Assembly (NCBI GenBank): GCA_037042915.1
Contig: CM073198.1
Span: 186,001-250,000 of the forward strand
DNA: 64,000 nt
Reading direction: 5' to 3'
DNA from: Auricularia sp. M13
Lineage: Eukaryota > Basidiomycota > Agaricomycetes > Auriculariales > Auriculariaceae
Positions 55,988 to 64,000 of this stretch are shown in pieces; the stretch's first letter is position 1; each line of letters starts with the position of its first letter. The translations under genes and the position numbers were made by a program. The notes beneath the pieces are model-generated. The model was not told the origin of the DNA and did no database searches. It saw only the letters and a list, made by a program, of their open reading frames with translations.

Positions 55988-58088
55988 ATGAACAACGCAT
56001 CCAACAGAGCCCAGCGCATCCGCAGGGACTCAGCGCGAGGAGCCGCGGCCAGAGAGTGTATGTACAATCTCCTTCGCATTTTTGTTTGGTTCTGACTCGT
56101 ACTCAATAGTCCAAAGGAACAAGGAGCAAGGCAAGCGCAAGCGCGTCAACAAAAAGGATAAAGGTTTGTTTTTTTCTGCACAGTATACTGAATCATACTG
56201 ACCGAGGCCATAGAAAATATCGATGAGGACGCGCGTGCCGCTGAAGATTCTGCAATGGTACGTAAATTTGAACTATGTCTATTGTCTCGTATCTCTTGCT
56301 AACGCTTGTAAGTTTGCTTCAAAAAGCATGTCCGTGGCTGCGAAAAAACTGGCACAGCCACGGGCACATCCCAATCCCAAGCCCGCTCAAAAGCCCGTTC
56401 AAGTCGTGCCTGCCGTATCCAAGCCCGCCGTGCCAAAGCCGGGCCTTGTTCCAGTAACACCGAATGCGGCGGCCAAGTCGACGAAGGCAGGCGCGGCAAA
56501 AGAACAAGCTGCTCCTGTCGCTGCTGAGGATGCAGAGGTCGACGCGGTATACATGCTCATTACCTTTCGTTATATTCCTGGCTAATATGTGCAGTTCGAG
56601 GTTGCCCTACCCAGCGGTCTTGCCGGCGCTGTCCAGACAAGCCGAAAGCCACGACCTGTGGCTCGAGACCTCGAGCCGACCCGCAAGCTTCTCATCGTGG
56701 ACGCCTGCTTTGCCTATCGCAGTTTCATTGCAGCTTTTAACCCATACCCGACGCAGTCGGCGAAGCGCAGCCTTGCTGCAGCTGCTTGGCAGTATGCGCT
56801 TGGCGAGAACAAACTGCCGTCCAAGACATCGATGACCGCAGAGGAACTGAAGCTGGTGCGTTGCAGCTATAGCACCTGGCGTGTACATGGCTAATCAGCC
56901 TCACCAGATTGTCATGCGCACCGAGCAAAGCCGCGGCAACGTCAAGACTGTACTCGGTGGCGTCTTCGCACGTGCTTTTGGTTTCCGCATCCCCGTTCAG
57001 CGCCAGGCGACAGCTATCAAGAATGAGAACATTCGCCTTTACGGCATGCTCTCGGTTCGGGACGCCTATGTCTACGAGGTACGTCACGTTCCGATTCTCG
57101 CAGCTGGCACTCATCCGCGTTCTGAGAAACCCGAGGAGCGCAAGGGACTTTACAACAATCCCGTTGTGCTCGAGGCGATAATCACTGTTTGGTTTGCGTC
57201 GCGGAACGATGAAGGCCCGGCATTCCCCGATTTGTTCAACCCGAACGGCAAAGGCATCAAGCTCGAGACCATCGCGTTTATTCTCGCTGGGGTGCGTCGC
57301 GTACTTGCTTGTTGCTCGATGCTCACTGCCTGTGTTAGCTTCAATGCTGCCTTGATGAATGGAAGGATGGGGACTACAAGCGCATTCTGTTTACGGAGCG
57401 CACTTATCGCCCATGGTACGTGCACCACCTCGAACGACTCCAGCGCTTCGCGAAGCACAACACCCTGGGCTCGATCTGCAAGCGGATTCGCCGTGATATG
57501 TATAAGGCAGCAATGTGCGTGTCATTCCTTTTTAACTGTGTCCTTATTGACAATGCCTGCAGGTTGCGCGCTGGTGCACTGCTTCCCAAGGTCTCGACGC
57601 AGATCGGTATCACCGACGACGACCTTGATGCCGCTGCTGCGTACTACAAGGCCGGCAACGATCCATCGGATACCGAGTCCGAGTCCGAGGAGGAGAACGA
57701 CGAGGTCGTCGACATCCCCGTGCTGCGCAAGAACAAGAAGGACAAGCTCTTTTTGGACGACGAAGACGAGGACGAGCCTGCAGCTGTGCCCTCGCCCGAT
57801 GACGCTGCCGGTGCGCCTGACCCTGACGATCTTGGCGCTGAGGAACTCGAGCTCATGGCCGACGATCCCGATGCGCTGCTTGAGCGCTATGGCAGCGACA
57901 TCGGCGGCAAGTTGGACGAAGGCAACTTCTTTGACGAGCTTGACATCGACGAAGACTTCGAGCACACCCGTGCAGGGGGCGACTACGAGGACCCGCCAAG
58001 CGGCGCCGAGGCCGAGGAGGCCGCCGAGGCCGATGACGAGGATGACGAGGATCTGCAGCCCCCGCCGATGAAGCGCCGCCGCTACTAG
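55988..58088 (+). CDS. DUF6532-domain protein, probable nuclear protein
   Basis: Starts MNNASNRAQRIRRDSARG with a basic N-terminus (GKRKRVNKKDK), then a Pro/Lys-rich linker. The DUF6532-like domain spans TRKLLIVDACFAYRSFIAAF, KTVLGGVFARAFGFRIPVQ, LYNNPVVLEAIITVWFAS, DLFNPNGKGIKLETIAFILAG-LQCCLDEWKDGDYKR and YVHHLERLQRFAKH. The C-terminus is strongly acidic (ESESEEENDEVVDIP, DDEDEDEP, EAADDEDDED-like runs) and ends KRRRY. About nine short introns join in frame. DUF6532 proteins are abundant in Agaricomycetes, often near transposons; no function is known. Placement between the Plavaka subterminal arrays suggests it travels with that element. It looks intact and has its own TATA box. Confidence 0.8.
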
Positions 58089-58435
58089 TACCCGTGTAAC
58101 GAGATTTGTTCCATCTTGATCAATGGCAGTTTCTATTTATTGAATTACCGTGACCTGCCTGGATTGCAAGCAAAGCCCAAAAGCCTTCTGGATCTGTACT
58201 ACATATCCTGCAGTTTATACAGAGCCCAACGGATGCCTACAGAGCACGGATCTACAGAGATCGCCCGGATGTATGTGGTGCTACAGCGTACTACAGCGCG
58301 CTACGGGAGACAGGGCCGGACTACACAGGTCTTTGCAGTGTTCCATAAGGGGTATTTGACTACAGCACTACAGGGACTACAGAGACCTATGTGAGTCAAT
58401 ATAGTTATACGAAGTAAATTAAAATTTTCCTGATG

Positions 58436-59177
58436 CCCTGTGTGTCACATTCCATAGCTTGAAGCTGCAGCAGTATTTCTTGAAGTATTTTGAGTGTGAC
58501 CTTGGGCATTATACAGTCATCTTGAGAATAGGAGTCCAGGGCCCTCATTATCATATAATTTTACATATACACCACTAGAAAAAACACAGTAAGACATGCT
58601 GTATAATTCTTAGTCTCGGCGTTGTGGGCTCGGACGGCGATTGATAGCGGCCATCACTTGGATCAAAACCGCCATAGCGGTGGGGGGATAAGGGTTTGTA
58701 AGGTTGAGCAAACCGGTTGCGTTGATGGTGCATTTTGAGCTCCCAGGCAGTTGTTCATGGCTGGACGACCCGAATACAATGTTGTTCTTTGCACCGGACA
58801 ACAATGCTCCGTCGTGGGCAACTGTGCGTTGCCATGATGGTGGGAGGATGGGAAGAGGCGGAAGGCGCCGCTCGAAACAACCGACGTTGTTCTGCTAAGC
58901 TGGAAAACAACCGCCCGTTGTCAGTGTGTAGTGCCTTCCGCGGCTTCGAAGAATATGCAACCTTGTATAATTCGAAAATGACCTTGCTTTGCACGGAGAA
59001 AGCGGTATCAGTCTCAGCATGACAGCCTCCGGGGACTTTGCGGGGACTTCTCCAACCAAACTCCACCTAGACGGCGTGCTCTGGCGCTCGGAGAGCCGTG
59101 CAGCGCATTATGAGCATGCGCAATCCTGCACGCAGTTGAATATCGTTTATTAGAGCTGTGTCACTACCAGACCTATG
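58436..59177. other. Intergenic, no gene seen
   Basis: AT-rich to mixed spacer between the Plavaka right end and the F-box gene. Short open frames only. Confidence 0.5.
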
Positions 59178-60542
59178 CTAACACCATGCATCTATGTCAT
59201 CCACAACGACGGTCCGAAATGTCGCAGTCACGTGGTCCTCGCTGTCCTCGCTGTCTTCAAGATCGATGTTCTGCAAATAGAGTTCCAATGGGAACGGCGC
59301 TCCGTGCAGCGTCGCAGTAGCGAGCGCCTCAAGAGATCCAATGTCAACCTTGACAAGATCTAGTAAGCGATTGCGGATAGTCAGACGCTTGAGGTGGGGG
59401 CACGAGAGCTTTGCCGTCAGCAACCCTGGCAGCGGCATCCACTGCACAAGTTGCACAAGCACGACATCCTCCAACGCGGGCAGCGCTCCGAACAGCGGAA
59501 CATAGTCATCCCAGTGGTCAACTGAGATGACGAGGCGCACGACCCGCGTCCACATCGCGTCGTCTGCTGTCTCGCGGGGGATGTCCTCTGGCCCGGGGAG
59601 GTCTGCACAGAGCCAGCGCTCGTGTGCCGACGTGTGTGATTTCAGCGAGAGAGTAAATCGGTTGTCGGCGGTGAATGCGTTGCCGAATAGAGTGAGCGGA
59701 CCATCCAGATGACCCGCGAGGATAGGGAGCATGCTCAACTCGCCACCGTCAACTCTTATCCAGGGAACTCGGCGGATGGGAAGCTGCAGGTGATGCCACG
59801 TCCGTCCGATGGTGCCACCGGAGAGGCTCAGGCGTTCGATCCTCGTCCACATCTCCGGCTCCCAAAATACTGGATACAGTGCGACATCCTCGCAGAGCAG
59901 CAGCTCGCGCAAGTCCGGGCACGCTGAAAATATATCCGGGATGTCGAACCGGACGTCCGGGTTGTGCACGTCCATCCCACCGATCCCGAGCTGGGTCAGA
60001 CGCCGAAGAACAGGAGGGAGCGGATGCACAAAGAACATGTTCGAGAGAAACGCATACTCCAGGAGCGGTGCATTGAAATCGAATAGATTGATTGGCAGAG
60101 GAACCGGCATGTACTCGGAGGCGCCAGGAGTGAAATAGATCACCACGGATTCTAGCATCGGCGCAGGGTTGCATAGCGCCGCCAAGACGTCTGCTGCGAG
60201 CGGCAGGGAGGTCGTAAAGTTTAGTCGTTTTATGTGCGACAGATGAGCCGCAATATGCTGGAGTGCGTAAGCCGCATTGGCGCTGTGCACTTGTACAGTA
60301 ACGTTTGTTGGCCTGGATGCCGCACAAGACAAACGGAGGCCGAACAACCGAGAGCTCGCCAGAATGGCAGGTGTTTCAGGGAAGTCGAAGAGATCGATGT
60401 CCATCCAGTACGTGCGATGGTCAATGATTAGATTCCTCCATCGCCGGGCAACTGGAATGACTGGCAGAAGCTCCTGGAGTGTGAAAAAGTTGAAGATATA
60501 CGATAACAGTTCGTCAGCAATCGAGTCGACAGGGGGTCCCAT
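59178..60542 (-). CDS. F-box protein, intact
   Basis: A single-exon frame of 454 residues. The N-terminal F-box is VDSIADELLSYIFNFFTLQELLPVIPVARR (two adjoining segments), followed by WRNLIIDHRTYWMDIDL, as usual for Agaricomycete F-box proteins. Repeating leucine-rich stretches follow (HIKRLNFTTSLPL, LRRLTQLGIGGMDV, DLRELLLCEDVAL, RIERLSLSGGT, HLKRLTIRNRLL). It ends with an acidic EDSEDSEDHVTATFRT tail. Expected to act as an SCF substrate adaptor in nucleus or cytosol; the target is unknown. It is not obviously related in sequence to the two broken F-box genes of the window beyond the shared fold. Confidence 0.85.
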   Translation of the reverse strand: MGPPVDSIADELLSYIFNFFTLQELLPVIPVARRWRNLIIDHRTYWMDIDLFDFPETPAILASSRLFGLRLSCAASRPTNVTVQVHSANAAYALQHIAAHLSHIKRLNFTTSLPLAADVLAALCNPAPMLESVVIYFTPGASEYMPVPLPINLFDFNAPLLEYAFLSNMFFVHPLPPVLRRLTQLGIGGMDVHNPDVRFDIPDIFSACPDLRELLLCEDVALYPVFWEPEMWTRIERLSLSGGTIGRTWHHLQLPIRRVPWIRVDGGELSMLPILAGHLDGPLTLFGNAFTADNRFTLSLKSHTSAHERWLCADLPGPEDIPRETADDAMWTRVVRLVISVDHWDDYVPLFGALPALEDVVLVQLVQWMPLPGLLTAKLSCPHLKRLTIRNRLLDLVKVDIGSLEALATATLHGAPFPLELYLQNIDLEDSEDSEDHVTATFRTVVVDDIDAWC

Positions 60543-60989
60543 GAACAGCGGCGCGCGACGACTGGTACGGGCGACGCTAAAACGGAGCAGGCGAAGAGAC
60601 GACAGTACGGTGCCTGCGGGGATCGAATGTCAGGCGCGCGATGATTCCGTCTCCCGCGCCTACTGTACACTCCTGCAGTCTTCGACCATGTTCTTGCTTT
60701 TCCCGTTTCTTGTAGACAAAGAGCCAGCAAAGAGCAGCGTCTCCGCGAAACGATACGCCCCGCAGTTACCCGACTGGTATGTACTATGTAAGAACATGTA
60801 AGACGGATTCCACATGTCGAGCGTCAGGAGCGCGTCATTACTTCAAGAATCTGCTCGTGGTCGTGGAGAGCCGCGTGTGCATTGCACGGTGAACGAAAGA
60901 AGTCGATGCGAGCCCCTCTCATTTGGCAACGGAGCGTGCAAGTTCCCCCAAGGTAACTTCAATTTCCACTTGCCCCTATCCCTGGCATT
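60543..60989. other. Spacer upstream of F-box gene
   Basis: No gene recognised between the F-box start and the GNAT fragment. Confidence 0.45.
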
Positions 60990-61268
60990 CGACGCGAGGG
61001 CCAGGATTCAGGAAGTCGATCTCGCGCTGAGGTGTGTCGAGCAGCGCGTCCCGAAGGCTAAGCGCGCGCGTGTGTGCATGGGGCGCCGAACGTTCCACTC
61101 GGTGTCGAGCAGCGCGAGTTCGCTGACGATGCCGACCCAAGTCGCGGTGGCGTGGACGAGTCGTCCATAGAGGTGGAGAAAGGTTCGTATGGTCCGGGTG
61201 GCGGGCCCAGACGTGTCAGCGCGTCCTCGGCGCGGTGTGCGTTGAGCGCGTCCAGCGCCTTCTAGAGC
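60990..61268 (-). pseudogene. GNAT acetyltransferase C-terminal fragment
   Basis: On the minus strand, directly after the sugar-transporter homology ends, the sequence reads KALDALNAHRAED and, in another frame, ELALLDTEWNVRRP. These match QKAFGALGAHRV and LALLDTDWQVRR of the GNAT gene at 12379-13080. The front of the enzyme is missing. It is a broken gene piece fused to the truncated SUT copy on the same strand. Confidence 0.6.
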
Positions 61269-63072
61269 CCGTCGTCGTCGTCCGAGCCGCCGTCGTACGA
61301 GAGCGACTTGCGCAGGTGCGGCGCCGTCGCGCTCGGCAGCGCCTCGTACGGCGTGCTGCGGCTGCGCCGGTCGGCGAGTGCGATGTCGTCCTCTTCCGCC
61401 GAATGCGAGCTGCCTTCTGCGAGGATCGCTTGCCCGAGCTGACCACGTCAGAATTGGCGTAGAGGACGCTGCAGAGCGTACCAGAGAGAACGGCGCCCAC
61501 TGCGCCACGGCCGAACACAAGCCCAGTACGGCCATGATCATCTGCGCCCCCCAAACGGAGCTCGTCCACCAGGTGGCGGCCATGCACGCCGAGAAGACAA
61601 ACTGGCTGATCGTCCACAGCTCTGCCAGCGTTGGTTTTCGCCAACCGAGACGACCGGCTCTGTCCCTAAACTGTTCAACACGGAGTGGATACAAGATGTA
61701 AAGACATACCTGGTCTCGTCAAGAATGCAGAAGGGCAGCAACACCGTCGCTGCGAACGCCACGACGGAGTTATAGAACAGCGCGCGCGAGCCCTGGCGCG
61801 TCGCCTCGTCCTCGAGCGCCTGCGACGGCGGCAGACTGGAGGTACGCTTGTAAATGTCGCCGACGTAGACGGCGTAGTAGAACAGAATGGGGAACCACGC
61901 GATCCAGACGAAGAACTGAATGAGACAGATCTGGCGGATGACGCGCGGCAGGTGCGTGATGTCGCGCCAGATCGTGCGCAGCGGGTTCTTCTGTGCGCGC
62001 TTCGACGCCGGCGACGCGAGCAGCACGCGCTCCTTGACGGCGCACGCGGTGAGCCCGTGAAAGCCGATGAGCGTCACCGCGCTCAGTACGGAGAGGATCT
62101 GGATTTGCGTGCGCCCGAGGAGCGGGAAGGCGGAGGTTAGGTCGACGTTGCCGCTGACAAGATGAGACGTCAGCAATTGAACGTGAAGCCAGGGCAACAC
62201 TCACACGAAGAAGCCCAAGATGGAGCCGACACCGCCCATTCGCGCCGCCCACGCGTTGCCACGCTCTTGCTCTTCGCGCGGCCAGACGTCCACAAGGATG
62301 GCACGGTCGGCGGCCTGGACTATGCGAACGAACGCGAGTTCAGTTTGCGTACACTGCTTGTAGGCGGTAGTGTACCAGCGTTAACCGCAAAGTCGATGCA
62401 GTAAATGGCAAAGACAGCAAGGGCGATCGTTAGGTGGTCGTTCTGCACCGCCGCCTGTCGTTATTAAACCGCGCGAAAGCGACGATCCTGCACGTACAAC
62501 GGCCGAGGGTATAGGTGTAACCACACCAGCGAACTGGCGAGTAAAGCCAAGCAGGAGCATGGCGAAGCCGCAAATTATTGCGCCGCCCATTATATACGGT
62601 CTTCGGCGCCCAAAACGCGACGTTGACGCGTCGGCCATGGCGCCTGGTTGAAACGTTGCTGTGAGGACCTCGCACAGAGTAATGGGCAGTTCTTACCAAC
62701 GATAGGTTGTACAATTAGACCTGATAGAGGCCCTGCAAGAAACACGACGCTCATGGCTGCACGCGACATGCCCAGTGTGAGGAGGTAGGCAGGAGCTGAG
62801 GTGCGCGTTAGCTGGCCATTCAAGTGACTCTGCATCTCGACAACTGACCATTACTCATTTCTACGCTCCATACTATCTGCCAAAGTCGTTAAGTCGCTGG
62901 AGTGCCGAGTAATCGACCTGAGCGAAGCGACACGTACCTGGAGTCCAACAAGCCCAATGGTGCTCAGTGGCATTTTGGCCCACGGTGGGCCCAATACGCG
63001 AGCAACACCACGCCATTGTTGCGCGTCATCGTGACTGTCGTCCCCGACGCTCAGGAATCCACCGCCGGTCAT
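61268..63072 (-). pseudogene. SUT-type sugar transporter, C-terminally truncated copy
   Basis: The start at 63072 (MTGGGFLSVGDDSHDD) and the same introns as 37204-39503 are kept through SRFGRRRPYIMGG, FVWIAWFPILFYYAVYVG and SVWGAQMIMAVLG to the cytosolic loop SLSYDGGSDDDDG. There the homology stops and a stop codon follows at once in that frame. The last transmembrane helices are lost, so transport is unlikely. The promoter region is preserved up to the MITE, about 60 bp upstream of the start. Confidence 0.85.
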
Positions 63073-63130
63073 CGTTGTTGGCGGTCGGCGGTCAAGCGTT
63101 GAAGCCGGGCGCTCGCGGCTCCGGATTTAA

Positions 63131-63725
63131 GAGCCCGTTCGGCAACTGCCTCCGCTCGGCTCGGCCCCATACAAACTCAGAGCGGACCCAAGCCGAGGAC
63201 TGCCCGACGCAAAGCGGAGCAGACGGGCGTTCGGTAACCGCACTCCGCGTCCGTCTGATCTGCTTCAACACTCTCGGCGACATATTTACCTCCGGGATGA
63301 TCCCGACCCAAATGCGACTCCCAGTTGACCCAGGTTCCCAATTCAAGACATTGAACCTAATAATATGTTAATAGCCTAATTTGAGCACTGTTGTATGCCT
63401 AGGAAAATTATTCCATAGTCAGGCACCACTGTAGAACACACACACTACTATGTAGATAGTGTCCCATATGTTTTCCTGTATACAACAACTCAAGACAATT
63501 ATTGGTAATTTGATAGGGTTGAAATTTCCCCTTAACCTCTCTATATAGCTGTGTTAACCAGATAATATGTATTTACAAGTTGAGGTTAAATACTCTTGAC
63601 CGAGGCCGAGGCCGAGCAGCGGACTGTTCGGTAACCACGCGCTCCGCTCCTCCGCCTGGCTTTGAGATTTGCATCCGGGGCCGGTGCGGAGCTGAGCTGA
63701 GCGGAGCCGGTTGCCGAACGGGCTC
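63131..63725. mobile_element. Tourist-like (PIF/Harbinger) MITE, 595 bp
   Basis: Both ends carry GAGCCCGTTCGGCAAC in inverted orientation, flanked by TAA direct repeats (63128-63130 and 63726-63728). The other arm shows the empty site GGATTTAAGCCGAC near 37150. A TWA target duplication and this terminal sequence are characteristic of PIF/Harbinger MITEs. The ends are GC-rich with GAGC-type words; the centre is AT-rich. No coding capacity. It lies immediately upstream of the truncated SUT copy. Confidence 0.92.
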
Positions 63726-64000
63726 TAAGCCGACGTCACTCCCCGAAGGGGGCATTTCTATCGAGGAAATTGACAGTGTTGTAGCAAGTAATAACTAGGC
63801 AGAATAATGGACTGACTGCACTGCACTCACTATTGAGAGGATTTAGGGCCGACGGTCGCGTCAGGAACATCGGCAACCAGGCATTAGGCAACGAACGCTA
63901 ACGCACGGTGAGAGTCTCGAGCACACCCAAGAACCAAGTAGTGGGACGTACCATCGAGCCCCTACTCAGAGTAGGACCATGAATAACAGCAGAAACACTG

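Larger units (their letters stand above)
50548..58435. mobile_element. Plavaka (CACTA-like) transposon, about 7.9 kb, carrying a DUF6532 gene
   Basis: A Plavaka transposase gene (50787-53786) lies next to an array of CTGTAG-type hexamers at about 50566-50730. The opposite orientation, CTACAG, forms an array at about 58195-58390, downstream of the DUF6532 gene. Such inverted subterminal arrays mark the two ends of one element. Possible short terminal repeats CATCAGGAAAA lie at 50548-50558 and, reversed, at 58425-58435. Exact ends and target duplication are not settled. If the ends are right, the element encloses the tandem repeats and the DUF6532 gene. Confidence 0.72.
61268..64000. repeat. 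Right arm of palindrome 2 (runs off the window)
   Basis: Reverse copy of 36871-39005. It differs mainly by the 595-bp MITE at 63131-63725 and a few substitutions. The match is uninterrupted at base 64000, so the outer boundary is outside the window. Confidence 0.93.

Overview
The window looks like a basidiomycete (Agaricomycetes-type) genome. Genes are GC-rich with many short GT-AG introns of about 45-60 bp. The families present are typical of this class: expanded F-box/LRR proteins, DUF6589 and DUF6532 proteins, a CYP63-like P450, a Plavaka transposon, and paired P-loop NTPase/nuclease proteins resembling Crinkler-RHS-type (CR) effectors. Most of the window is accessory sequence built from two large palindromes and several DNA transposons.

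Palindrome 1 (about 2.4-35.5 kb). After a nitrilase gene (0.74-1.81 kb), a left arm (2378-12118) carries a cut-off F-box gene, an intact vacuolar iron transporter gene (Ccc1/VIT1 type) and two CR-type genes, A and B. The same set returns in reverse at 24889-35490. There the iron transporter has an internal 159-bp deletion, CR gene B carries a 527-bp transposon with a 9-bp target duplication, and the F-box gene carries a 493-bp transposon with an 8-bp target duplication. Between the arms lie more diverged repeats that are also inverted (13.9-15.0 kb against 23.1-24.3 kb). The single-copy core holds two cytochrome P450 genes.

Palindrome 2 (36871-39005 against 61268 to beyond the window end). 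The left arm holds a whole SUT-type sugar transporter gene. The right arm holds a copy cut off mid-gene and joined to a fragment of a GNAT acetyltransferase gene. It also carries a 595-bp Tourist-like MITE with a TAA target duplication.

Between the arms of palindrome 2 are: a 6294-bp element (40021-46314) with 328-bp inverted terminal repeats that read as identical and a perfect 9-bp target duplication, filled by a convergent pair of genes (DUF6589 protein and RecQ-like helicase); an F-box gene split by an 860-bp insertion; a Plavaka (CACTA-like) element of about 7.9 kb whose subterminal repeats also enclose a DUF6532 gene; and an intact F-box gene. The DUF6589/helicase element is the strongest candidate for an undescribed system. 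Its two genes are driven from identical terminal repeats, its structure appears complete, and the perfect terminal repeats and target duplication suggest recent movement.
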